From Strongylocentrotus droebachiensis (Eukaryota > Echinodermata > Echinoidea > Camarodonta > Strongylocentrotidae), in the NCBI GenBank assembly GCA_035222895.1, contig JAVYIG010002367.1, forward strand, positions 62,001-126,000: DNA of 64,000 bases, written 5' to 3'. The stretch's first letter is position 1; each line of letters starts with the position of its first letter. A model generated the notes under the pieces. That model saw nothing but the letters and a program-made list of their open reading frames with translations, made no database searches and had not been told where the DNA came from. The translations under genes were made by a program, and so were the position numbers. Shown here piece by piece: positions 1-13,889 of the stretch.

Positions 1-819
1 ATTCTTGAAATCCTTCACCATTTATCACCATAGTACTGATATTATTGTGAATTGATTTACGTGAGATAGAATTAGAGAGAGGGGGAGAGAGAGAGAGATA
101 GAGGGAGAGAGAGAGAGAGAGGGGGTGGTTGTAGAGAGAAATTCAATCATTATCTAGAAATAACAGAGTGGCAAATTTAGTGTTTAGTGAAACAAACAGA
201 AATAAAGAAAGGAAAAGAGGAGAGAAGATAAGGTTAAGGATTAACAAGGAAAATATGAAGAAGAAGAAGACAAGGAAAAGAACATGTATGTATCCTATGT
301 AGAACATTAAAGACAAATTTACATGTAAAGTATATCAATTAGTAAAGATAACAAAAAGAAATTTGTTGAATGAATGAATGAAAAGGTATATTAAGGCCAG
401 GCGATATATTTGTAAAAATGCCGTTTGCTTTTTCGCTACTTTTTACAAACAGTCTGAATCAATGATATGTGATATTTATGCGTTGTAAGTGTCTTTCTTA
501 TACGAATGCGTAGAGAAAGTAACCTTTTATCACGAGTATGATTCTAGTGAAAGTAACCTTTTATCACGAGTATGATTCTAGTCCGGAGATGGTAATTAAA
601 AACTGGACTAGCAGGAGAAAATGGTATCAACTCAACCCAAGGGAATCTTCCTCAGCAGCTGCCTTAATTTACCTTTTCCTTTTTCATTCCAATTTTCCTT
701 CTTTCCTGTCTTCCTTTCTGCTTTTCTATTTCCTGTCTCACTGTGTACCCTCTGTCTGTACACTCTGTCTGTACACTGTACTGTGCTCAATGATGTCTCC
801 TCTTTTACTCTCAATCCAT

Positions 820-857
<38 letters not shown>

Positions 858-1373
858 CTATTCCAAATTTCTTCATCATACATGTACTGTATGTATCATA
901 ATTTTCTTTACACCCCCCACCACCCACCCTGCCCCACTCTCTCTCTCCCTCTCTCTCTTACTTTCTCTCTCTTACTTTCTCTCTCTTTCACTCTATTCCT
1001 CTCTCTTCCCCCTCTCTCTCTCTTTCTACCTATCTCTCTCCTCAATGTCTCTCTCTCTCTCTCTCTCTGTTTCTTACTTTCTGTCACTTATTTGTTCTTG
1101 AAACACTTCTTTTCAAGTGTCTTTTTTCTTAACTTTGTGCTAATGCTTCACTTATAAATACATACCTCTTTTCACTGTCTTTCCCCCTCTTCTCTCCCCC
1201 ACCCCCTCTCTTTCATTTCATTTTCCATTTTTCTTTTCTGTAATTAGTTTATAAATGTTGTCCATGTAAATATTAAAGAAGGAATACATGTACGTGTATA
1301 CAAGTAGAATGTTTGTACCTTTCAAAGGAGCTCTATATCATAGCCCGAGATGACAGTGTAAGCCGATGTGTGA

Positions 1374-1694
1374 AAACCATCCCCTTCAGATATTCTACAC
1401 AGGAAGCCTGTCAAGGTTGGCTATAATGAGAGACAAACCCTCGCGATGATGGCTGCCACCGGACACCCTCTACAGGCTCAACGTCATACCTATCTGTCTC
1501 ATGACCGGAATCCCATCGGCCAATACCATCCATCTGATGACCTCACCCATCTCTGCGTTAAGATCTCAGTCGGCAGATCAAGGTTCGGAGAGCAAGAAAA
1601 AGAAGTTGATTCAACTGAGCTGCATTACTTTGGACAAAGACGTGAGTCACTTGCTGGGAAGAGTCCAAACGTTGTCGCTCTTGGACTTTAACTT
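1374..1694 (+). other. Unassigned open stretch, possible exon
   Basis: One frame stays open for 106 codons from 1374 to a stop at 1689-1691, and a second frame is open over 1450-1716. A strong donor-like GTGAGT follows GGACAAAGAC at 1641, and CTCTACAG near 1475 could be an acceptor. In the second frame the donor would be in phase 0 and could join the golgin exon at 3112. I do not recognise either translation. It could be an upstream golgin exon, an exon of another gene, or chance. Confidence 0.22.
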
Positions 1695-3111
1695 TGACAT
1701 TTGGGGACAAGTGTAATTGCTTCTTGGCATCCATCGCCTAGCTGTGAGATGGGGTTGTTGTGGTTATACACCCCTCTCGTCTTGTGCGTCTTATTATAGG
1801 TACTGTTCTTGTTTGGTACTTCCTGCCGAGGTCTGCAAGACATATGACATATTAGATAGAGCTGAGCCTGTGTGAACCAGCTCACTTTAGAGAGCAGTAT
1901 TCCTACTTGCAAACAGTGTGGTTCAGTGATGGCCTGTTGAATAGGAAACTTGTAAAGTTGAAGTGCATCGTCATATTTTTTTTAAAGGAACTTGAGTTAT
2001 CTTCTATATTGTCTTGTGTGAAATTGGACCTCTTTGCTTGTTTTTTTACACCTGTCAAACTTTTAATTTGCTGTCAATTTTTATGTGACTAAGTTTGGAT
2101 TTTGCTGTGACTCAACACTGAAGATCCTCAATTGCCAGTGATCTCATAGTTTGTCTGTCTGCCTCAGAATGCCTGTTGTGACAGATAATGTGGCTCCTTT
2201 TAGTTTTACATAATGCAAGATGTAGAGGGTGTGCTTAACATTTAATCTGCTTTTCATAGCAAATTTCTGGGCTAATTTTCTTAAAAATGAAACAGCAATA
2301 CAATGTGCTCCATGTAAATACAACTGTCTGTCACTGATAGGGTGCTACGTGTACGTGCTCCTTGACATTGCGACAAGTTGCCCAAGCATTTCCTGTGATA
2401 GCTTGAGGAGCGTGGTCTGGGCCTACGTTGCTTGCAAGGCTTCATGTTTAGTAAACACGATCACCCATCGCGTTCATCTTCCTGACAAGTCACTGGCGTA
2501 TAACAGTGCTCATGCGTTGGCTTGTGTGGTTTAGATTTGAGCATCGTTCCGTCTAGGGGAAGTGAACCATTGTGACTTTCTTATTGCCAGTGACAGGAGC
2601 CTCTGATGGGGGGCTATTAGTTAGATAAGACGCACTTGGAGGCTCGCAGGGGGATTATTTGCCAGTCCCGCTTCTGGTTGCGTGTTATCTCGCAGCATTC
2701 GCATTCATGTGAGAGCATATCAGCGTGTGACATCCTCCTTGCTGAGTTGAAGTCAGAGTCACAGTGAAACGCTGAAGCAACAAGATTACCTTTCAAAGGA
2801 CAACATAACTTTGTTTAGAACCAACGTGATAGTCAGCCAGAGACGTGTCATAACTTTGAGATTCACACTTCTCACTCTAGATTTATTTATCAACCTTCTT
2901 CATGAGCGACTGTGCGCATGTATTGTAGCTTCTGCCCTATTGCTTCTAATGTTCCTTTGTTGGAGTCAACTCTAAATGAAGGAAAGTTTTCTAACAAAGC
3001 AAAGTGTTATTTGTGTGCTAGGGACTCAGAGGATCTTCCTCTGAACGTGCTCAGCTTGTTTGGATTAAATATAGAAATTGAGATTCTAAATAATGCTCTC
3101 TTGGATTTAAG

Positions 3112-3261
3112 TGGATCACATCAGTTGAACCTCTAGAATCTGAGTCTTCCTCGTCAGATCTCAACATGGAATCGTTATGGATTACAAAGGATTCAGGATC
3201 GTCGGTGGATGGGGTCGAGCCGTGTAACGGAAACAACTTCATGGAAGATGCATATAAAGAG
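3112..3261 (+). CDS. GOLGA4: Golgin exon 1 of the traced set (Ser/Glu-rich, non-coiled)
   Basis: This is a 50-codon phase-0 stretch between an acceptor (TGGATTTAAG) and the donor GAG|gtttgt. It starts WITSVEPLESE and is rich in Ser, Asp and Asn, like the low-complexity N-terminal part of GOLGA4-type golgins before the coiled coil. A later acceptor at 3137 (CTCTAG) would shorten it and change the entry phase. It is the least certain exon of the set, because only phase and composition support it. Confidence 0.5.
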
Positions 3262-6200
3262 GTTTGTTGAAGTTGTACTGCAGACAGCGTAGGAGTTGTT
3301 CAGATAAGTCAAGGCATGTATGAAGTGAAGGACAGGACATTCTATACTTTTGTTGGATTTATTTTGCTCTTTTCTGAGAATTTGTTTCTGTATGTTTTCC
3401 TTGCTTGAAATCTGCAAATCTTACCCAAGTTGTAGTCTTGTTCACAATACAGTACATTGACGTGTAGTGTACATGTATGTATATTACATGTACATGTACG
3501 TCTGTATCAAAGAGAGCTTACTTAAAATTTCTTTCCGAAATGATAAAACGGCTTATTAGGTAGTATACTTTCATATTATTGAATATCATTGATATACAAA
3601 CGGAAAATATACCATACGCATTTACGCCTATAGGACTGTAGACATGGTGGCTTCACTGCAGAATACCCCACCATATCAGGGTAGGGGTTAGGGTTAGGGT
3701 TATGGTTGTAGGATTAGTGCTAGGCCCTGTTGTCATGGTCAGAGTTGTGCGATGGGGTAATCTGCAGTTCTGAAATCTTTGTGTGATACATGGTAGATCA
3801 AAGCTTGATGCCATAGAGTCACCAGATGAGAAGTCAGGTGATTTAAACTGTTAGTAAGAGTTTGATATTGATTGAAGTGGTCAAGGTTAAGGACTTACAA
3901 TATAGGATGAGATGACTGGTTCTAAGTCATGTCCTTGACCTTTATATGCTAATCAATCATTCCCGTTAATCATTGTGATATACCTGTAGCAAACATGGGG
4001 CTAGGCATCAAGGGCCGAGAAGTCGGTTGGGCTACCAGAAAATTTAAACTACGTAGACAAATTTGGTACCTACATGTATTATAGTTTTGTTGGCAATCAT
4101 AATATTTACATGTAGTTGTGTCAGCCCTAATTTGGTCAGCATGCTTCAATATAGGTTTGTACATGATCAGTACATGAACATTTAATTTGAACTTGGTAGT
4201 TCTATTGGTGGAAATTTCTTGAAATAAGACATTCTGATATTCAGTAAAGACAGAGTGAGATACCTTCTTGAAAAAGAGGATTCTTAGAAATACATGAAAA
4301 GAGAGATATTGAGACCTGTGAAAACAGACATGTACATGTGTATTAGGGAAAAACCAATGGACACAGAAAAATGCAATTTGGGAGAGTCAAGAGAGAGAGA
4401 GGGACAGAGAGAGAAAGAGAAAAGAGAAAGATAGAGCAAGCAGGGACAGAGAGAGAGAGAGAGAGAAAGAGAAAGAGAAAGATAGAGCAAGCAGGGACAG
4501 AGAGAGAGAGAAAGAGAAAGAAAATAGAAATAGAGAAAGAGAAAAGATAAGAAAAGAGAGAGAGAGAAAGAGACAAAGAGAAAGATAGAGAGAGCAAGAG
4601 AAAGAGAAAGAGATAAATAGAGCAAGCGGAACAGAGAGAGAGAGAGAAAGAGAAAGAGAAAAGAGAGGGAGAGAAGAAAAGAAAAGAAATGAAAAGAAAA
4701 GAAAGAGTGACAAAGAGAGACAGATTGAGAGACAGATCAAGAGATGGAGAGAGAGAGAGAGACGCACAGCGATTGAGAGTGTAGAGCGAAAAGTGCAAGT
4801 AGATGCGGATAGACAGACAGACCTTCAGCCAAACAGGAAGGCCACATACTACTTTAAGACCTGATAACATTAGAGTCTCAGAAGCTTGTATCTTCAGCAG
4901 CAAACGGCCAGACAGCTCACTCTACTTACCCCAATCCATCATGTGAAGCAATTAAAATGCAATATGGAAGATCACGCACAAACAGGAAGGGTCCCCACCC
5001 TTTTCTTAATGTTCTTTTAAGATATCGGATCAAAGGATGTAAGTCCCGAGATGAAGCTCCACTGTTCATGGGATTACTGTAAAATATTGTACAGGAGGCG
5101 CGATGGCTCAGTGGCAGAGCAGTGGTCTCGTAACTGGGAGGTCCAGGGTTCGAAACCATGTCAATGCACTAGTGTCCTTCGATAAGGCATTAATCCTCAT
5201 TACAAAGTCCCTCAGAGAGGATTTAAAGCCGTCAGTCCCCTGGCTGCTTACTTACAAGCATACACATAGATTCTACTTTCTTTAATAGCAGTCAAGTAAA
5301 ACAAAAACACAAATAAACAACAAGCAATAGTTAATACCGGAATGTACATTTAAGAAGAGTAACATAATAATGTGAACAGAGTTTAAACCCCCCCTGCCAG
5401 AATTTTAGTGCATTTAAGCCTTCTAGTCAGAATTAAAAGCCAAATTGGCTTCAAATTGTCCCTATGATTCTGAGCTGGTTAAGCTTTCCTTCTAAAAAGA
5501 AGCTTGAAATCACTTGAAATTTAGATTTTATGAAGATTCTGACAGTTCAGATCCTTGATCATAATTTGAATTTGACATTTTAAAAAGTTTGAATATTTAA
5601 TACTAAATAATTTGCAAATTCTTCCAAAACCAGAGTGTATGAATATATCTGTTTCTTCAAATCACACATTATTTAACATAACATTTTAGCAGAAACATTA
5701 TAACTGTATACATTAGTCACATTGGTTTGAATTGAGAGACAGTTTGACTGTTGGAAAGTGTGAATGGATGGCCGGTTACGTGTTAACAAGGTGTTTCCTG
5801 GCACAGGTAGTATGTAGGCCAATTGCCACGTGGGGTATGTCAATTTTTAGATGAATTACCATCATACTGTTCTGCCTCTGTGGACGGTAGGGCTATTAAT
5901 TGTTCAAGGAGAAAAGTATGAATATGATCGAGGGTAAAAATAATTTGTGATCCAAAGTTTCTCACTATGCCTTTGATCTGAATATGAAACTGTAACAGTT
6001 ATGAAGTCTCACATGATAGATTGTATACTGTCAAAGTTTTCTTTAATAGAGACAATATGTTTATAAAGGACACTTTTTTATGATTTCCTTTGATACACGT
6101 GTAGATCTTTAACACTTCAAAGTCATGCAGAAATGTTGAGTAAATTAGAATGTACGGTTTGTAGTCTCTACAGACTTTTTTTTCCCATTAAATATTTTAA

Positions 6201-7781
6201 ACATTTTTGGGGGGTCACATATAAAGGAAGAGAGCAATTTCACCAGAGAGAATTGATTGTACAAACATTGTAGCAATCTAATTTGAATGCTATAGTAGGA
6301 CAATTTTAATTTACATATTATGTTAATTGTTATGTTGGCTTCAATTTTTATTTTCTCATCCCTCTCCCTCTCTCTTTCTCTCTCTCTATTAGAAAGAGAA
6401 GGATGATCTGAAGGAAGAAATGCTGAAGGAGAAAGAAGCGGCTATCCAGGAAAGGAACAAGCACTGGGAGGTTGTCATAGAAACAAAACAGAAGGAACAC
6501 CAAGAATCACTCCATGCTAAGGTATCTTTAAAAAATGATAACATTTTGATGATTATTTTCAAGGTTTTTAAGTTAAAAAAATGAATGATTCACTTAATTT
6601 GAAACATTAGTCACTGTAAAGAAAAATGGCCTCAACCGGAAATTATCTCGAATAGAACGATACACAGTATGGAAGCTTGGAATAACTTTGTGAAGAAAGA
6701 AAGAACAAACTACTTAATACAATTTCATTATTTGATTGATGTAATTCAGTTACAATTCCCTTTTTTCAAAGCATGAGGATAAGTTTCCTGTCAATTTCAT
6801 CATGTCATTGGCTTCCTTCTTCAAAATGGCATGGCATTTTCTCCTCAGAATACATTAAAAGTGTCTTCATTTTCATGTATTTTTTATTGAGAGCCTGCCA
6901 ATTCCACTTGCCAAAAGACGTCAGAAACATTCACGTGATTACGCCCCATTAAAAAATGTAGGGGCAGATAGCATTTGCTAGGTGGAGTGGATGCATGAAA
7001 CATGTCAGAAATATGATATTTATTTCATTTTATTAATTAAGTTACATTAAGCATTGTTTCATGTGAACAATTCCTGTAAGTCATCTTTAATTTTTTCTTG
7101 CCTCCTTTACCCCCCTGTTTTGCTTTGTCTTTTAGAAGCATGGAATTCAATTCTTTTTGTCCTTTTTTTCTGATTCATCATATGTCTAGACTCAAAATCA
7201 AAATGTGCCCAGCAGAGTTATTCTTGTCTTTCAAAGTTATGTCCAGTGAGATGTTTCTGACTTTTTCTTTTGTCTTTGCTTAATTTGATAATACTCGACC
7301 CTCTCATTCAGCCTCCCTGTACTAGAGATTTGCTCAGCTATTTTTTCTTCTTCAGTTATCGCCTTTTTTGTGGGGGGGGGGGGGGGGGGAGGTCTTTGTC
7401 TCATTATGCCTTTTCTAGGGTCTGTCATATTTTGAAAAATCTTGAGCTGTTGCTGCATAGTAGTATTGTCTCTCCCTTCCTGTCTACCTTCATATATGCT
7501 TTTCCTTTTTCATCCTTTTTTCTTCCTTTTTTTTTCTTTTTCTTTTTTCTTTTTTTTTTTTCCTTTTTTCTTTCTTTCTTTCTTTCTCTTATCCCCCCTA
7601 TCTCTCTCTCTCTCTCTCTCTTTACTATCTTTCTCCCTCAATCTGTCTACAGATTTAATTCTCTCTTTTCTTCTGTAAAAGGTATTTGTCTCTTTTAACT
7701 TTGGGTATTATCTTTCTCTTCATCTGTCTTGTCTGTCTCTGTTCCTTCCTTTCTCAGTTCCCCTATTTCTTTCACCTTTTT

Positions 7782-7847
<66 letters not shown>

Positions 7848-7850
7848 ATT

Positions 7851-7886
<36 letters not shown>

Positions 7887-10800
7887 TTTTCTTCTTTGTC
7901 TCCTTCAACTTCCTTCTCTATCCTATTTTCTGTGTGCTCTCCATGTTTCAACACCCAATAACTGAACATACGTCACTCGTGACATTTTGCCTGACATTTA
8001 GAAAAAATTGCTGAACTCCTCTCACTTAACTAGCGCCAATCAGCTGTTTACGTACAAGGCTTGGCTGTGTTTTCATATTTTAGCTACATGTACTATAAAT
8101 AAGACCAAACACATTTTTGGATACCAGACTATTAAGCAGTGTTTATAAACACATCAGACAGGTTGCGGTAGAAGGATGATTAAGCCAGAAATTTCTGAGT
8201 CTACATGTTTATGTATAGAAGCATATCAGGGATTATAATAACACACAGGGGACATACGTTACCTCTACACAATTAGAGAGAGAGAGAGAGGAAAAAGAAG
8301 AGAATAAAAGCAACACAAAAATGAGACAATATGACCCCTCCTTTAGAATATTTCACACCCCCTCATTTTGATGACCTTCATGCACAAAACTTGTGGGGAT
8401 TACTCATCCCCTGCACCAGTGTCCTACATATTAGCTACTTTTTCCTTTTTCCTTTTTCTTCTCCTTCTGGTTGTTTTATATATATTGTGCAATTAAGAAC
8501 AATTGCCACTTCAGTTTATCCATGGCCTATTGTTGACAAATAGTCGTACCAGCAGTCTCTGTAAGATGAGCCCCAAATACAATTGTAAGCCACTCAAATT
8601 TTTATTATTGATATACTATTTTTGCAATTATAGGGGGCTGCAATCTACAAGCCCAGCTTTTCAGCAGTCCCCTCTATGACCAACCTGTTTTATATGCCTG
8701 TTGTACACTGGACCAATTACAAATATATTGTTAAGTTTCATTGTTTTACTATGTATGTACAATGCAATCTCATGTACTTTATTTTATTTTGTTGGAAATG
8801 GAAATAAAAGAAACAAATTGGTTCACTTCAAATTGATCCTCACTGCGCTAATGCTTCATACTGCAGTCCTAAACATGTATGTGTGTTCATATAGAACCAA
8901 CTCCACCTGAAGTGTTACCCTTAGATATCACAATCATATTGTCACATGATTTGTCTCGCTCTGGGTCTCAATGCAGGAAGCCCTCGATCCCAATCAAATT
9001 GGTTCGCTTCAAAATGATCCACACTTCACTAATGCTTCATACTGCAGTCCTAAACATGTATGTGTGTTCATATAGAACCAACTTCACCTGAAGTGTTAAC
9101 CTTAGAGATAGACATCATATTGTCACATGATCTGTCTCACTCCCAGTCCCGACGCAGGAAGCCGTCCACCAATCAAGTGTCAAAGAGAAGGCGTTATTGC
9201 ATGCCTCGTTTACCGCTAGTTGACTGAATGATGAAGATCCTGCGATTGGTCGGGAAGCGCTACTTAGGAGTGGATTAAAGTTCAATTTTCTTCAAGATGT
9301 TGTGATATATGGATTGTTTTCTTCTGTTTGTTAGGCAACTGAGGAGGCAGTGTAGAATTCTTCTTCAATTAACCATTTGCCCACAGGGATCAGGGCCCCA
9401 TTTCACAAAACTTGTCATTAGTGACAAATGACAGTTTTTGTTATAAGCTACTGAAATCCTTGCTTCTGATTGGTTATCAGCAAATTTGACACTGATTTTT
9501 GACATTTGTCATTGAAAAAAAGGCTTTGTGAAACGGGTCCCAGATGGTTCCTGAACTAAGCCTATGGGAATGACAGAATTCAGTAGTCCATGGGTTAAAT
9601 CAAAGCATTTCAATAGTAGCAATACAGTTTGTAATGACCCCCCCTAAAGCAGTTGCCCAGCTTTGATTTTAAAACCTTGCCTCTATGAAGATGAATAGAA
9701 AATTGATGTATTGAGAAGGAAAAAAAATAAATTGGTACATTAATGAACTATTCATTAAGTGAATTCAGAAGTTGAAACACTTGTTTGTTTCTTTAAAGAC
9801 TTATCTGCTGAGTTCATATACACAGAAGGGTGGTGGTGTAGAGACAATTTAGTCTGTAGTGCACACTATTTCGTTATTGTCATACAGATTTACAGAGATA
9901 AATGTCAAGTTCTCTTTTAAGTTAAAGATATTTTCTAGATAATAATTCATGTAGATGTATAAGTGTGTATAGATTCAAGTGAATAGTTTTGGTTAGGTGC
10001 AGTCACAAACGTATTGCAACCCACTCTCCATAAAGCAAGAATAGAATAAAAATGAATGTTATAATTCAATTCCATGAAAAATAAGGGAGAATAATTTAAG
10101 CGATTTTATAATGGTTCATATTAACTATTTGTAACTGATATTGATCATGTTGATATTCCTACTGTTTTAAATTCATTCTCTTTGTACATGTATCAAGCAT
10201 GTACACTACATTCCCCTTGTATTAAAATTTGATGATTATTGTATTTTTCGTAACTCAAGAATAAAAGTGGACTGGTTGAATTAGAGCCTTTATTGAATAC
10301 TTTTAGAATTAAGCTTTAATATGTCACATTCTCAAGAAACATGAATTGGGAAATATCAATTTTCACATACTTGAAAAATTACAAAACTTGGCAAGGGTAT
10401 GAATAACTCAGTTGTTAACTCTATGTACATGTAGTGCACGTGGTTTGGTTTAACCCCTTCTGAAATTCAGATAAACATGATTTAAAATGACCCCGTGATT
10501 TCCTCCTAATATCCCCTTTCTTCTCCCTCACCCTAGCTCAAGCAATTTCCTTCAACCTCCACACATCAGCAAAAGAGACGATGCCCAAAATAGAAATTTA
10601 GCGATCTTTATCGGTGAAGATCATTTTAGGAGATGCCACGCTTAACGAGGCAGTTTCTCACCAGTGACAGTGTAAAATTGTGTAAGGTTCAATGCACATC
10701 ATTTTCAAGTTTCTCAGAGAGAACTTTGAACTTATCATTGTCATATGAGCTTTGTAGCACTTGTACAACATAATGATGTTTTTGTCATGATTAGAAATTT

Positions 10801-11403
10801 CACTTTGAGAACATTTCTTCAGTCACCTTGTCACAATGTCAATATTCTTCTTATAAAATTCTTCTTCTTCTTTTTGAAAGACAACCATAACGTGTTACCT
10901 TTAATCGTTAATAAAGCACTGTAGGTAATGTTACATGTTTTCATCTTTCAACCTGTTGGATCAATTTGATTTTGTCACAACATGCATTTTTCTATAGTCT
11001 TGTGCCTGTTTCATTTTGGCCTTCAAGAGGGTATGATCCGTTATCAACTCATTAAGCGTTTGAAAAAATGGACACGAAGGATTAAAAGTTTGTTTTGGGT
11101 AGAACATGCTGTCAGTGATTTCATGTAATCTCATAAAGGGCTACGTTGACATTGAGGTGCAATCGATGATCTCAGTAGGAAACGGTTACTCAGTATTTGA
11201 CGTATGATCTAATCGACTTGATGAAGGTGTTAATGAAAGCCATGATGATCAATCAACAAATGAGTTTAGTCAATCACGAGTTTGGAGACCTTGCAGAAGA
11301 TTTTTCCTCTTTTAAACCTTAAGGTTCTTGAGGACTGTATAGATGTTAGTTTTACCACACTCACTGTGCCCCTTTTCCTGCATCCCCTTGACTCCCCCTC
11401 CCC

Positions 11404-11498
<95 letters not shown>

Positions 11499-13855
11499 TC
11501 TTCTCTGCTTGCCTCCCCCTCCCCTTCTGTCTCTGACTGAAGGTACATCCTACTCTTCTCTGTAAAGTATATTGTTCATTTGTCAATTATTTCACCTTCT
11601 TAATACTGCCTATAAAAAGGTTTAAGCTTATCAAAAATAGAATGTAGCTGTCGCACTTTAATAAATGCAATGATTGCAAATGTTAGGTGAATCTAATGTT
11701 TTGTATCAATCCTGCAATTTACATCAACATACTGTATATTTGCATGGTTATTGTGTACTTTCTTATTGTACATGATTATTGTGTACTTTCTTATTGCACA
11801 TACTACTGCATGTACATGTACATGCATGTACTGGCACAGGTATCTTTGTCTTTTTTTTTTTTTTTTTAACTTCAATGACATTTGACATGTTACATGGTGT
11901 CAAGAAAATTGTTTTTTGACAGAGGCACCTCTCAGTATGATCGATGCACTTGATAGTTATTTTGATTCATCTCTTCTTTATCATTTTTTTCTTCCGTTTA
12001 GATTCGCGAGCATGAGTTGGCATTGCAGAGACACACAGAAGAGCAGCAGAGGATAGTCAAGGAGAAGGAAGCTGAGATGATGATGGCTATCGAGGAAAGA
12101 GAACTTCAGAAGATGGCTGCCGTCAGCGCTCAGGATAACCAGAAAGATGAGCTTCAGAGAATCATTGATTCCATGAAATCTGTAAGTAATGCATCAGAAA
12201 AAGAAAGAAAGCCTGTCTTTTGTATGATTATTGATGTACATTGTAACAAGAATGATATGATACAGTAATTTGAAATACACTAAATGCTGTACAGCGGAAG
12301 CATTTCTCAAAGGAGATGAAGAGAAGTTGTCTTTATATCCAGGTGGTTTTGATCTTGAGGTTCCTTTGGGTAACTTAATATGCCCTACATGTATACTAAA
12401 TTCTCAAGGATCATGTGTACGTGTGTAGTTCATACACTGCTGCATCATGGGAAGGCATATGTTTTGTATATTGCAGTGCAGTGTTTCATTAAATCAAATG
12501 TCATCCCCACTCTACTATAACATCCATGCATGTCTTGTAAGCATGAGTAATCTGTTTACTTTGCTACTTTTAATCCCTGCATTAATGCTCATCAGAAAAA
12601 CTAGGTAATGAGAATAATTTAACTAATAAAATAAGCTTGATGACCTCAATTAAAATCCACATTAATTGAGTGGAAATCCTCATTTGTTGGATCCATACCT
12701 TAGTCCATCAATCACTAGATCCTCTGCTGCTGTTCTCTAATTAGGACACTCTGAAAGGCTAGTGAATGCAAGGTCATTGAGCTAGTTTGTTCAATGACCC
12801 AGGGAGAGGAAATGCTGCTTTTGAAAAATGGGAGAACATTTTAAACATGAAATATTGATGCATGTGTAGTAATGTCCAGCAGCCAAGGATGGGTAAGTAC
12901 ATTTGTGAGATTGACAGTCTAGAACACTTCAAATCATATCTGAAAAGCTTACAGCAAATGTGAAAATACTGACTTCATTGGAGGAGCATGTGACTTTTTA
13001 TTTATTATTATTTATAAACAGAAATGTGGCACCATACATGTATAATGTATCATCATCATCAAGTTTAGATTGCTCCATGTACTGGAGTACAAAGACTGGA
13101 GAACATGTCCTGGAGTACATATCTTGTACTTGTAGGTAATATTTGCCTAATTTGATTCGATATATTTTCTTCTACAAGTGCAGTATCCAGACAAATGCTG
13201 TATGTAAGTTGCCTTCATTTGAGACACACGGTTTAACCCAGGGCGCCAGGGAACATCACAGACCTCACTCTCAGATGACGATGCCTTTTGCTCTTTGATT
13301 TTATTCTTTCTCGTTTACAAGATAAGTTAGAGCAAGACTCTTCTTTGCAGCACCTACAGGAGAAATAGAAAGCAGAGGCCAACTATTTGAAGTACCGTAT
13401 TTGCCGGCATATAGGCCGCAGTATTTTTGGAAGAGAAAATATCAAAAAGTCGGGGTGCGGCCTATGCGGCGAAAGAGTAATTTTTTTTTTTTTTTTTTTT
13501 TCTTTTTTTTTTAGTTTCGATTTATGGCGCTATGCCTGGCAATGTCTCCCAGCTCAGTAATCAGTGTGTTGACTCACCACTCAGAAACTACAACAACACT
13601 AAAATTTGTCGGTCATCTTGGTTTGAAAGATATCTTTCTAATAGATCTCAATATGTAGTTTATAATAATAATTCCTCAATTTTTGTTATATTACAAATGG
13701 TGTACTACAAGGTTCTATCCTAGGACCTAGTACTCTATTGTTTTTAATTCACATTAATGATCTTACACATTCTTCTAAAAACGACATTGTTACTATTATT
13801 TGTGACAAGTTTACAAGCACAAATCAGCGCCTTTAACTGCACCTCGATGTTAAAT

Positions 13856-13889
<34 letters not shown>

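Larger units (their letters stand above)
3262..6392 (+). other. Golgin intron
   Basis: No coding exon was recognised in this 3.1-kb stretch. It holds a short run of TTAGGG-like units near 3685, a purine tract at 4386-4770, a tRNA-derived SINE at 5097-5300, and otherwise unique AT-rich sequence. A pyrimidine tract at 6360-6390 forms the acceptor of the next exon. Confidence 0.6.
6522..12001 (+). other. Large golgin intron rich in repeats
   Basis: This 5.5-kb intron shows no exon. It holds pyrimidine tracts (7495-7895, 11404-11497), a G run at 7372-7390, a 181-bp tandem duplication at 8814-9175, a MITE at 9391-9541, a dispersed repeat at 10248-10415, and plain AT-rich sequence. Confidence 0.6.

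Noticed and set aside
538-1157. Ser/Leu-rich open frames near 0.5-1.2 kb
   Set aside because: They are readings of CT microsatellite and T-rich sequence; the same happens at 4.4, 7.5, 11.4, 28.7 and 46.4 kb.
3680-3715. Telomere-like TTAGGG units
   Set aside because: Only about three imperfect units, in the middle of a gene; not a telomere.
5097-5170. tRNA gene
   Set aside because: A- and B-box-like blocks exist, but the arms do not form a complete cloverleaf and the unit recurs with a fixed SINE body at 44836.
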